Of a DNA stretch of 64,000 nt, positions 1 to 6,943 are shown piece after piece (the first letter of the stretch is position 1; each line of letters opens with the position of its first letter). The translations under genes and the position numbers were made by a program. Under the pieces are notes generated by a model. The model made no database searches and had not been told where the DNA came from. It was given only the letters and a program-made list of their open reading frames with translations. Source of the DNA: Aliiroseovarius marinus (GTDB lineage: Bacteria > Pseudomonadota > Alphaproteobacteria > Rhodobacterales > Rhodobacteraceae); contig NZ_SAIT01000003.1 of the NCBI RefSeq assembly GCF_004360145.1, positions 395,907 through 459,906 of the forward strand, written 5' to 3'.

Positions 1-83
1 GGCGGGTCAACAAGGGAAAGCAGCTTGCGACCATTAGACTTGACTGGATAGGGTCAGGCGAAACGTCAACGACAGGAGCCACC

Positions 84-551
84 ATGTCCAAAAGCCTGAA
101 ACGGGTCAAAGCCGCCTTGGAAGGCGCTGGCATTGCCACCGACGTGATCGAAATGTCAGACGGCACCCGGACCGCCGCAGATGCTGCCCGAGCATGTGGC
201 TGCGAGATCGACCAGATTGCCAAGTCGATCATCTTTCGCGGCGAGACCTCGGGCCATGTGGTGCTGTTTTTAACCGCCGGGGGCAATCAGGTGGATTTCG
301 AAAAGGCTTCGGCGTTGGCGGGCGAACCTTTGGGCAAGGCGGACGCCAAACTGATCCGCGCCGAGACCGGGTTTGCCATTGGCGGCGTGTCTCCGGTCGG
401 GCTGACCAATCCGGTCCGCGCCTTCTATGACGCACGTCTGTTGGAGTTTGACGAAGTTTGGGCCGCCGCCGGTACGCCACGGCATGTCTTCCCTGCCGCA
501 CCCGGCGATCTCATCCGTATTTGTGGGGCGCAGCCGGACGATTTCACATGA
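84..551 (+). CDS. YbaK/ProX-type aminoacyl-tRNA deacylase
   Basis: A 155-residue single-domain protein of the YbaK/ProRS-associated editing family, which hydrolyses mischarged aminoacyl-tRNAs (for example Cys- or Ala-tRNA-Pro) in the cytoplasm. The conserved lysine region is IAKSIIF (K near residue 47), followed by the glycine-rich GFAIGGVSPVG segment (about 96-106) and the closing FPAAPGDLIRI motif. Length fits free-standing family members. The ATG is preceded by AGGAG at about 75-79. The gene ends three bases before the end of the opposing MarR gene, so the two are tail to tail with no terminator between them. Family assignment is firm; the exact mischarged substrate cannot be read from sequence. 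Confidence 0.85.
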   Translation: MSKSLKRVKAALEGAGIATDVIEMSDGTRTAADAARACGCEIDQIAKSIIFRGETSGHVVLFLTAGGNQVDFEKASALAGEPLGKADAKLIRAETGFAIGGVSPVGLTNPVRAFYDARLLEFDEVWAAAGTPRHVFPAAPGDLIRICGAQPDDFT

Positions 552-554
552 GCC

Positions 555-1034
555 TCAACCGCAGCCCGAACCGGCAGCCTGGGTCAAAAGTGTGAGCAAC
601 CGCAGGAACTCGCGCTGATCATCGGGCGAGAGCTGGCTCAGCATCTCTTTGTTCTGCTCACCAATAATGTCAAAGATCGAGGGCATCAGCGCGCGGCCCT
701 CGTCTGTCAGATACACACGATGCGTCCGCTTGGACTGTTCGTCCTGCCTGCGCGCAACCAATCCCTGCGCCTCCAACGCATCCAACGCACGCGACACCGT
801 ATAACCCGCGATCCGCAGCCCCTCGCCGATCTCGGTCTGGCTGGCACCTTCCTTTTCGGTCAGAGCCATCAGCACAATGAAGTGGTCCATCTTCAGCCCG
901 TGGGCCTTCAGCCGCGCCTGCATCCGGGTTTCGGTCATGCAGGCCAAGCGCTGCAACATCCACCCAGCGCTGGTTGTACGCGTCTGATGCGCTTGATCGC
1001 ACAGGGTTGGGTGTACAGAGTCTGGTTTGTTCAT
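555..1034 (-). CDS. MarR family transcriptional regulator
   Basis: A 159-residue winged-helix regulator. The C-terminal two thirds show the MarR pattern: a helical dimerisation N-terminus, then the HTH (ASQTEIGEGLRIAGYTVSRA) and a wing rich in charged residues (ARRQDEQSKRTHRVYLTDEG). It diverges from a cytochrome b561 gene, and the 130 bp between them holds two copies of the perfect palindrome TTGCAATTGCAA, so it probably controls itself and the cytochrome. An in-frame GTG at 1040 lies two codons upstream of the chosen ATG; the choice changes little. The ligand is unknown. Known MarR proteins respond to phenolics or oxidants, but nothing here says which. Confidence 0.85.
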   Translation of the reverse strand: MNKPDSVHPTLCDQAHQTRTTSAGWMLQRLACMTETRMQARLKAHGLKMDHFIVLMALTEKEGASQTEIGEGLRIAGYTVSRALDALEAQGLVARRQDEQSKRTHRVYLTDEGRALMPSIFDIIGEQNKEMLSQLSPDDQREFLRLLTLLTQAAGSGCG

Positions 1035-1089
1035 GGTCACATCTCGGCAGATTTATCTCGGCATTTGGCCACAACATAGGTGACAACAT

Positions 1090-1130
1090 TTGCAATTGCA
1101 ACTTTCCGCTTGCTATATTTGCAATTGCAA
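1090..1130. promoter_or_regulatory. Twin palindromic operators for the MarR regulator, overlapping the cytochrome b561 promoter
   Basis: The 12-bp perfect palindrome TTGCAATTGCAA occurs at 1090-1101 and again at 1119-1130, 29 bp apart (nearly three helical turns), in the divergent gap between marR and cytochrome b561. A promoter for the plus-strand gene fits inside: TTGCAA (1090-1095), an 18-bp spacer, TATATT (1114-1119). The -35 and -10 elements therefore each sit in or against one operator, which is the layout expected for repression. That the MarR protein binds here is inferred from position and symmetry. Confidence 0.75.
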
Positions 1131-1167
1131 GTATCGTAACATCAGTATCCAGCGAATGAGAAAAGCC

Positions 1168-1698
1168 ATGAAACGCTATCACCCCCTCCTTGTCGCCATC
1201 CACTGGCTTGTTGCCCTGATGATCATCATCGCCCTGGTCATGGGCTCGAATGTTCTAGCCGCCCTGCCCAATGATCACCCGGACAAAATGTTCAGCCTGC
1301 GCGGCCATATGTCGATTGGCATCATCGTCGGTGTTTTGATGATCGTGCGGCTTATCACCCGCCTGCGCAGCACGCATCCGCCGAAAGCCGATACCGGAAG
1401 CGGGATCCTGAACCTCGCGGGCACCGCGGCGCATTGGGTGCTCTACATTCTGATATTCCTAATGGTCGCCAGCGGCATCGGCATCTCGATCGGCGCCGGC
1501 CTGCCCGACATCGTGTTCTTCGGCGCAGACACGCCCCTGCCCGAGAGCTTTGACCACCTCGCCCCACGCGCAGTGCATGGGGTTATCTCGAAGCTTCTGG
1601 CCCTGACCATTTTGGCGCATATCGCGGGTTGGGCGTATCACCAATTCAAGCTGAAAGACGGGCTAATCAGCCGCATGTGGTTCGGTTCGCGCAGCTAA
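1168..1698 (+). CDS. Cytochrome b561 family membrane protein
   Basis: A 176-residue four-helix b-type cytochrome that moves electrons in the inner membrane, commonly between quinol and a periplasmic acceptor such as superoxide. Hydrophobic segments lie at about 8-30, 48-64, 88-112 and 136-158. Histidines suited to haem ligation are H12 (AIHW), H47 (RGHM), H137 and H151. An upstream in-frame ATG at 1156 exists, but MKRYHP at 1168 matches the usual family start and has a purine-rich GAGAAA stretch before it. Expression probably depends on the divergent MarR regulator through the twin palindromes. A strong terminator follows. The physiological electron partner is unknown. Confidence 0.85.
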   Translation: MKRYHPLLVAIHWLVALMIIIALVMGSNVLAALPNDHPDKMFSLRGHMSIGIIVGVLMIVRLITRLRSTHPPKADTGSGILNLAGTAAHWVLYILIFLMVASGIGISIGAGLPDIVFFGADTPLPESFDHLAPRAVHGVISKLLALTILAHIAGWAYHQFKLKDGLISRMWFGSRS

Positions 1699-1720
1699 AC
1701 ACCCCCAAAACCCCCACGAA

Positions 1721-1745
1721 AAGCCGCCAGAGATGGCGGCTTTTT
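1721..1745 (+). terminator. Rho-independent terminator after cytochrome b561
   Basis: AAGCCGCC (1721-1728), a six-base loop, and GGCGGCTT (1735-1742) form an 8-bp stem running into a T-tract. Confidence 0.85.
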
Positions 1746-1833
1746 CCGTTTATATTCAGCGCCCTAATAAAATAATGTAAAATACTTTCACATTTATCCT
1801 TGAACCCACCCCAGAAACTCCCACATCTTAGTC

Positions 1834-1852
1834 ATGTGAAAGGCATTCACAT
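1834..1852. promoter_or_regulatory. Inverted repeat upstream of the DUF2852 gene
   Basis: ATGTGAA-AGGCA-TTCACAT is a perfect 7+7 inverted repeat 32 bp before the DUF2852 start. The reverse complement of its left half plus AG (CTTTCACAT) also occurs at 1785-1793, so there may be a second half-site. The binding factor is unknown. Confidence 0.4.
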
Positions 1853-1883
1853 TCAACACATAGTCAGCACGATGGAGACCCTA

Positions 1884-2405
1884 ATGAACACCGCCGCCCA
1901 CACGACCCACTACGAAACCACCCCCCGTGGCTGGTTCTCTCGCGCCGAGGCGTGGCTGGATGCACGTGGTAAAGGCGCTTGGATCGCCACCATGGTCGTC
2001 AGCTTCATCCTTTTCTGGCCGGTCGGCCTTGCCCTTCTTGCATATATGATCTGGAGCAAACGCATGTTTTCGAAATCCTGTTCCCACCGCCGTCACCACG
2101 AAAGTCAGACTTGGCAGGACCGTCACATGTCGCACCGCCACGGGTTCGCAAGCTCGGGCAACACCGCGTTTGACGCCTACAAGGCCGACACGCTGCGCCG
2201 CCTGATGAGCGAACAGGAAGCCTTTGAAGCCTTCCTTGAGCGTCTGCGCGCCGCGAAGGACAAGTCTGAGTTCGACCAGTTCATGGAAGAACGCGCCGAG
2301 GCTGCTCGCAATTCGCATATCGACGAGCATGACATCGACGAAGACGTCGAGGACGTGGCCGAGGATGTCGAAATCCTGGATGAACCCAAGCGCAAAAAGA
2401 AGTAA
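1884..2405 (+). CDS. DUF2852 domain-containing small membrane protein
   Basis: A 173-residue protein with the signature of DUF2852, a family common in Rhodobacterales: an aromatic N-terminal stretch (GWFSRAEAWLDARGKGAWIA), one membrane helix at about 32-54 (MVVSFILFWPVGLALLAYMI), a Cys/His-rich linker (KSCSHRRHHES), then a helical charged region and an acidic tail (DEHDIDEDVEDVAED) ending in a basic RKKK. No enzymatic motif is visible and the function is unknown. The ATG at 1884 has GGAG at about 1874, which favours it over upstream in-frame codons. A GC-rich hairpin separates it from the next gene. Confidence 0.8.
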   Translation: MNTAAHTTHYETTPRGWFSRAEAWLDARGKGAWIATMVVSFILFWPVGLALLAYMIWSKRMFSKSCSHRRHHESQTWQDRHMSHRHGFASSGNTAFDAYKADTLRRLMSEQEAFEAFLERLRAAKDKSEFDQFMEERAEAARNSHIDEHDIDEDVEDVAEDVEILDEPKRKKK

Positions 2406-2428
2406 AACAGGCAAGAGTTCGCCTTCCC

Positions 2429-2452
2429 CCCGGCCCTTCCCAAGGGGCCGGG
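2429..2452 (+). terminator. GC-rich hairpin between DUF2852 and RDD genes
   Basis: CCCGGCCC (2429-2436) pairs with GGGCCGGG (2445-2452). Only a weak T stretch follows, so it may be an inefficient terminator or an mRNA-stabilising hairpin. Confidence 0.5.
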
Positions 2453-2486
2453 TTCTGCATGACCCAAGAAAGATGCACCTACTGAC

Positions 2487-2972
2487 ATGACCCATTCTTA
2501 TGATCCTCGCAGCAACTCCAACGGCGCAGGCCTTTGGGGATTGCCGGACCCGGACACTCAGGCCGAGTTCTATCAGGACGTGACGCTAAAGCGCCTGCTG
2601 GCGTGGGTCATTGACGTGGCTCTGATCGTCGCCATCTGCTTTGTCATCGGGTTGCTGACCTTCGGTATCGGCTTTTTCCTGTGGGGTCTGGTGTATCTGG
2701 CGGTTGGCTTTGTCTATCGCACCACCGCCCTGACCAATAAATCCGCAACCCTTGGCATGCGCCTGACTGCGATCGAGCTGCGCCGCCATGACGGGCAGCG
2801 CTTTGATCGCCAGACAGCAGCCCTGCACACGCTGGGCTATTACCTGTCGATGTCGACCGCTGTCCTGCAGATGATCTCGATCGTAATGATGTTCACCACA
2901 GCACGTGGTCAGGGTCTTGGCGACATGGTGCTGGGCACCGCGGCGATCAACCGCGCCGCCGAGCGTCGCTAA
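2487..2972 (+). CDS. RDD family membrane protein
   Basis: A 161-residue inner-membrane protein. The RDD domain begins at about residue 30 with LKRLLAWVIDVALIV (Arg and Asp of the name motif). Two membrane helices follow (about 36-56 and 60-75), then the ATLGMRLTAIELRRHDG segment, and a last hydrophobic stretch near 115-140 before the GLGDMVLGTAAINR ending typical of the family. RDD proteins are poorly understood; some act in Na+/H+ or compatible-solute transport. The gene follows DUF2852 in the same direction but no common role is evident. Confidence 0.8.
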   Translation: MTHSYDPRSNSNGAGLWGLPDPDTQAEFYQDVTLKRLLAWVIDVALIVAICFVIGLLTFGIGFFLWGLVYLAVGFVYRTTALTNKSATLGMRLTAIELRRHDGQRFDRQTAALHTLGYYLSMSTAVLQMISIVMMFTTARGQGLGDMVLGTAAINRAAERR

Positions 2973-3072
2973 GCAAACAAAGCCCTCGTTTACCCTGACA
3001 GATTACGGGGGCTTGCCCGCAACCGCATGGTCGCGTTAGGCTCGTTCCGATTTGACATGATTACGAGAGACC

Positions 3073-3930
3073 ATGCGCCACACACTTCCGCTTGCCCCTC
3101 AGTTCTATGTGACTGCTCCGCAGGAATGCCCCTATCTGGATGGGCGCATGGAGCGCAAGCTGTTCACGGCCCTTCAGGGTGAGCATGCGGAGACACTGAA
3201 CGACACCTTGTCCAAGCAAGGGTTCCGTCGCTCGCAAAACGTCCTCTACCGTCCGTCCTGCGCTGAATGCTCGGCCTGTTTGTCTGCACGGATCCGCGTG
3301 GCCGACTTCAAGCCCAGCAAAAGCCAGCGCCGTACCTCAAAGCGCAACGCGATCCTTGAACGCCGCGCCCGTGCGCCGTGGGCCAGCGAAGACCAGTACG
3401 AGCTGTTCCGCCGCTATCTGGATACGCGCCACGCCGAGGGCGGCATGGCCGACATGGATGTGTTCGAGTTTGCCGCGATGATCGAGGAAACCCCGATCAA
3501 AAGCCGCGTCATTGAATATGCCGAGCGTGGCCCGGATCAGCATCCGGGCGATGACGCCACAGGCCCGCTGCGCGCGGTCTGTCTGACCGATGTTCTGGAA
3601 GACGGACTGTCGATGGTCTATTCCTTCTACGATCCCGACTGGCACCGCAAATCCCTTGGCACCTATATGATCCTCGATCATATCGAGATCGCCCGCGAGG
3701 CGGGCCTGCCCTATGTCTATCTAGGCTATTGGGTGCCGGGCAGCCCGAAGATGGATTACAAGGCCACGTTCTCGTCCATCGAGATCTACCGCGACAACCA
3801 TTGGACCCCGCTGATCACGGACGAGGATTACTCGGCCGAGCTGCACCCCCTGTCCACCGATCCCATCGCGGAACAGGTCGCCAGCATCACCCTGCCGGAC
3901 ACCCCCAGCAAGGTGCATCGCGACGCCTGA
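3073..3930 (+). CDS. bpt: Aspartate/glutamate leucyltransferase (arginyltransferase family)
   Basis: A 285-residue enzyme of the ATE/Bpt family. It transfers an amino acid from tRNA to proteins with acidic N-termini, marking them for the ClpS-ClpAP N-degron pathway in the cytoplasm. The N-terminal ATE domain carries the conserved cysteine cluster C-x2-C (CAECSAC, about 60-66) after [10 protein letters not shown]. The C-terminal GNAT-like domain contains [22 protein letters not shown] and [15 protein letters not shown], both strongly conserved. Full length for the bacterial form. Bacterial members studied in Vibrio transfer leucine, so the leucyl activity is inferred from family. It starts 100 bp after the RDD gene and precedes the ilv leader region. 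Confidence 0.9.
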   Translation: MRHTLPLAPQFYVTAPQECPYLDGRMERKLFTALQGEHAETLNDTLSKQGFRRSQNVLYRPSCAECSACLSARIRVADFKPSKSQRRTSKRNAILERRARAPWASEDQYELFRRYLDTRHAEGGMADMDVFEFAAMIEETPIKSRVIEYAERGPDQHPGDDATGPLRAVCLTDVLEDGLSMVYSFYDPDWHRKSLGTYMILDHIEIAREAGLPYVYLGYWVPGSPKMDYKATFSSIEIYRDNHWTPLITDEDYSAELHPLSTDPIAEQVASITLPDTPSKVHRDA

Positions 3931-4102
3931 TTGGGTATGAAAGCCCTGTGATTTGCTGCAACTGCACGGCTTCCCGCGGCAAAAACGGCCAAAACTCAAA
4001 CTCACGCGGCCTAAATTTCCACAAATTGCGCCCAGCCCACCCCAAAAAGACCGAATATTACAAAAAATTCGCCTCCGCGACATTTTCTACGCGCTTTCGC
4101 TG

Positions 4103-4129
4103 TTGACGCTCCCCTCCACCCCTCATAAT
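4103..4129 (+). promoter_or_regulatory. Probable ilvBN promoter
   Basis: TTGACG at 4103-4108 and CATAAT at 4124-4129 are separated by 15 bp, slightly short for sigma70. Transcription would start near 4136 and give a leader of about 190 nt that contains the attenuator. Confidence 0.55.
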
Positions 4130-4194
4130 GTCCCGCGCACATATTGAAGAAGCCTTCAAGGATCCCCTTGGGCAAGAACACGGGAAATACTGCA

Positions 4195-4242
4195 ATGCGC
4201 AGCGTCCTAGTACTTGTTGGAAATTGGCGCATGGGCCGGTAA
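4195..4242 (+). CDS. ilvBN leader peptide (attenuator-coding, Val/Leu-rich)
   Basis: A 15-codon open frame reads MRSVLVLVGNWRMGR and ends in TAA at 4240-4242. Five consecutive codons (4204-4218) specify Val-Leu-Val-Leu-Val, two of the end products of the branched-chain pathway. It lies upstream of ilvB and overlaps the RNA segment (4226-4235) that can form the antiterminator, exactly where a ribosome that finishes the peptide would mask it. This is the classical transcription-attenuation arrangement. It has no strong Shine-Dalgarno; CGGGAAAT precedes it. Confidence 0.8.
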   Translation: MRSVLVLVGNWRMGR

Positions 4243-4293
4243 CGGAACCATATTGGAACCCCATGCGCCCCCGAGATGATCGGGGGCTTTTTT
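4226..4293 (+). promoter_or_regulatory. Transcription attenuator of ilvBN
   Basis: Two mutually exclusive structures are visible. Terminator: GCCCCCGA (4267-4274), loop GATGA, TCGGGGGC (4280-4287), then six T (4288-4293). Antiterminator: GGCGCATGGG (4226-4235) pairs perfectly with CCCATGCGCC (4260-4269), which takes the left base of the terminator stem. A protecting hairpin ATGCGC (4195-4200) with GCGCAT (4228-4233) is also possible. Stalling at the Val/Leu codons should free 4226-4235 and let transcription enter ilvB. Confidence 0.82.
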
Positions 4294-4323
4294 GTGAGAA
4301 GCGCACGTGGAACGGAGAAGAAG

Positions 4324-6078
4324 ATGACACGTCAGATGACCGGAGCGAAAATGGTAGTTCAAGCCCTGAAGGATCAGGGTGTGGACACAGTCTTTGGCTA
4401 TCCCGGGGGCGCTGTCCTACCGATTTATGACGAGATCTTTCAGCAGAACGACATTCGTCACATCCTTGTGCGCCACGAACAGGGCGCCGTGCACGCCGCC
4501 GAGGGTTACGCCCGCGCGACCGGCAAGCCCGGCGTTGTTCTGGTAACCTCCGGTCCCGGCGCGACAAACGCGGTTACTGGTTTGACCGATGCGCTGCTGG
4601 ATTCGATCCCTCTGGTTGTTCTGACCGGCCAGGTTCCGACCTTCATGATCGGCACCGATGGGTTCCAGGAAGCCGACACTGTGGGCATCACCCGCCCCTG
4701 CACCAAGCATAACTGGCTGGTGAAAGAGACTGACAAGCTGTCGGAAACGATCCATCAGGCGTTCCATGTGGCGACCTCGGGCCGTCCCGGTCCGACGCTG
4801 ATCGACATTCCGAAGGACGTACAATTCGCCACCGGCGACTACACGCCGCCCGCCAAGACCGAAACCGGCCACTATCAGCCGCAGATGCGTGGTGACATCG
4901 ACGCTATCACCGAGCTGGCCGAGCTGATGGAAACCGCCGAGCGCCCGATCTTCTATACCGGTGGCGGCGTAATCAACTCGGGCCCCGCGGCCAGCCAGCT
5001 TCTGCGTGAGCTGGTGGACGCAACTGGCTTCCCGATCACCTCGACCCTGATGGGTCTGGGCGCCTACCCGGCGTCGGGCGAACAGTGGCTGGGCATGCTG
5101 GGTATGCACGGCCTGTATGAAGCCAACATGGCCATGCATGACTGTGACCTGATGATCTGCGTTGGCGCACGTTTCGACGACCGGATCACTGGCCGCCTTG
5201 ACGCATTCAGCCCGAACTCGAAAAAGGCGCATATCGACATTGATCCCAGCTCGATCAACAAGGTTGTGCACGTGGACCTGCCGATCGTTGGCGATGTAGG
5301 CCACGTTCTGGAAGACCTGTTGAAGGTCTGGAAAGCGCGCGGACGCAAGACCAACAAAGACGGTCTGGACAAATGGACCCAGCAGATTGCCGAGTGGAAA
5401 GAGCGTCGCTGCCTGTCCTATCGCAACACCGACGACGTGATCCAACCGCAATACGCGCTGGAACGTCTTGAGGCGCTGACCAAGGACAAAGACCGCTATG
5501 TGGCCACCGAAGTGGGCCAACACCAGATGTGGGCCGCGCAGTTCATGGGCTTCGAGGATCCGAACCGCTGGCTGACCTCGGGTGGTCTGGGCACGATGGG
5601 TTATGGCCTGCCGGCCTCGCTGGGCGCGCAGATTGCGCATCCGGACGCCTGCGTCATCAACGTGGCGGGCGATGCCTCGTGGCTGATGAACATGCAAGAA
5701 ATGGGCACCGCCGTTCAGTTCCGTGCGCCGATCAAGCAGTTCATTCTGAACAACGAACGTCTGGGCATGGTGCGCCAGTGGCAAGAGCTGCTGCACGGCG
5801 AGCGTTATTCGCACAGCTGGTCGGAAAGCCTGCCGGACTTCGTAAAGCTGGCCGAGGCATTCGGCTGTAAAGGCCGTCAGGTATCTGACCCGGCCGAGCT
5901 GGACGACGCCATTCAGGAAATGCTGGACTATGACGGCCCGTTCATTCTGGACGTTCTGGTCGAGAAACACGCCAACTGCTTCCCGATGATCCCGTCGGGC
6001 GCACCGCATAACGACATGCTGATGGGCGAAGCCGAGACGCAGGGCGTCATCGGTGCCGCTGGCGCAACACTGGTTTAA
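4324..6078 (+). CDS. ilvB: Acetolactate synthase large (catalytic) subunit
   Basis: A 584-residue ThDP enzyme joining two pyruvates (or pyruvate plus 2-oxobutyrate) to acetohydroxy acids, the first common step to valine, leucine and isoleucine. The activating glutamate is E52 in RHEQGA. The pyrimidine-binding domain (about 1-170), central FAD-type domain (about 195-330) and ThDP-binding domain (about 375-550) are all present, with the metal/ThDP motif GDASW...ILNNE near 458-485. ATG 4324 has GGAG at 4314-4317; longer in-frame readings upstream would run into the attenuator terminator. It pairs with ilvN 13 bp downstream and is governed by the leader attenuator. Confidence 0.95.
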   Translation: MTRQMTGAKMVVQALKDQGVDTVFGYPGGAVLPIYDEIFQQNDIRHILVRHEQGAVHAAEGYARATGKPGVVLVTSGPGATNAVTGLTDALLDSIPLVVLTGQVPTFMIGTDGFQEADTVGITRPCTKHNWLVKETDKLSETIHQAFHVATSGRPGPTLIDIPKDVQFATGDYTPPAKTETGHYQPQMRGDIDAITELAELMETAERPIFYTGGGVINSGPAASQLLRELVDATGFPITSTLMGLGAYPASGEQWLGMLGMHGLYEANMAMHDCDLMICVGARFDDRITGRLDAFSPNSKKAHIDIDPSSINKVVHVDLPIVGDVGHVLEDLLKVWKARGRKTNKDGLDKWTQQIAEWKERRCLSYRNTDDVIQPQYALERLEALTKDKDRYVATEVGQHQMWAAQFMGFEDPNRWLTSGGLGTMGYGLPASLGAQIAHPDACVINVAGDASWLMNMQEMGTAVQFRAPIKQFILNNERLGMVRQWQELLHGERYSHSWSESLPDFVKLAEAFGCKGRQVSDPAELDDAIQEMLDYDGPFILDVLVEKHANCFPMIPSGAPHNDMLMGEAETQGVIGAAGATLV

Positions 6079-6091
6079 GGAGGGCCTCTAA

Positions 6092-6652
6092 ATGTCTGCA
6101 CTAAAAATCAAAAAAGGCTCTTCCCGCAAGTCGGCCTATGACCTTCGCGACCCGAACTCGGACATCATTGAACGCCACACGCTGGCCTGCGTGGTGGACA
6201 ACGAAGCGGGTGTTCTGGCACGTGTGATCGGTCTGTTCTCGGGCCGTGGATACAACATCGAAAGCCTAACCGTGGCCGAGGTTGACCACGAAGGTCACCT
6301 GTCGCGCATCACCATCGTGACCACCGGCACCCCCGCCGTGATCGAGCAGATCAAGGCACAGCTGGGCCGTATCGTTCCCGTGCACGAAGTGCATGACCTG
6401 ACGGTTGAAGGCCCTGCGGTCGAGCGTGAACTGGCGCTGCTGAAAGTCGAAGGCGCGGGCGACAAACGCGTCGAGGCGCTGCGTCTGGCTGACATCTTCC
6501 GCGCCAACGTCGTGGACAGCACGCTGGACAGCTTCGTGTTCGAGATCACCGGCACGACCGAGAAGATTGACGCTTTTGCCGAGCTGATGCGCCCGCTGGG
6601 CCTGTGCGAAGTCGCCCGTACGGGTGTCGCCGCCCTGCCCCGCGGCGTATAA
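6092..6652 (+). CDS. ilvN: Acetolactate synthase small (regulatory) subunit
   Basis: A 186-residue regulatory subunit that binds valine and stimulates the IlvB catalytic subunit. The N-terminal ACT domain (about 28-100) begins with HTLACVVDNEAGVLARVIGLFSGRGYNIESL, and a C-terminal ALS_ss domain follows (about 110-180, ELALLKVEG...GLCEVARTGVAALPRG). Length is slightly above the enterobacterial form because of a short basic N-terminal extension. AAGGAGG lies 9 bp before the ATG. It is co-transcribed with ilvB and ends at a strong terminator. Confidence 0.95.
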   Translation: MSALKIKKGSSRKSAYDLRDPNSDIIERHTLACVVDNEAGVLARVIGLFSGRGYNIESLTVAEVDHEGHLSRITIVTTGTPAVIEQIKAQLGRIVPVHEVHDLTVEGPAVERELALLKVEGAGDKRVEALRLADIFRANVVDSTLDSFVFEITGTTEKIDAFAELMRPLGLCEVARTGVAALPRGV

Positions 6653-6673
6653 ACCAGCGCTCAGAAAAAACAG

Positions 6674-6706
6674 ACGCCCGGTTGCCGCTGCAACTGGGCG
6701 TTTTTT
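6674..6706 (+). terminator. Terminator of the ilvBN operon
   Basis: ACGCCCGGTTGC (6674-6685), loop CGCT, GCAACTGGGCGT (6690-6701), then a run of T to 6706. The stem is 12 bp with one G-T wobble. Confidence 0.92.
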
Positions 6707-6745
6707 ATTGGCCTTGCGCCTACGCCCACAATCCTGCGTCCGAAA

Positions 6746-6774
6746 AGAAAAACGGGGTGCCCGGCGGGCACCCC
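6746..6774 (-). terminator. Terminator of nrdJ
   Basis: GGGGTGCCC (6754-6762), a three-base loop and GGGCACCCC (6766-6774). Read on the minus strand the stem is followed by GTTTTTCTTTT. A second, perfect 9-bp stem (6905-6913 with 6925-6933) lies just past the nrdJ stop and lacks a T-tract; it probably stabilises the 3' end. Confidence 0.82.
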
Positions 6775-6943
6775 AGTTTCACTGATAGGGCTCATCATTT
6801 GTACCGCTCGGTTTAGTTGCCTGCGGCCCTACCTGTGTCGGGGGCAAGCGCACCTGCCCCATGTTAGGATGGCGGGCATCCCCCGTACCCACCCTAACCT
6901 TGCCCGGGCCGCCACTTGGGACACGGCGGCCCGAACGAAACCG

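Noticed and set aside
4417..6009. Long minus-strand open frame of about 530 codons opposite ilvB
   Set aside because: It is the complement of a well-conserved gene in GC-rich DNA, has no family features, and its His/Gln/Arg-rich composition is typical of antisense shadow frames.
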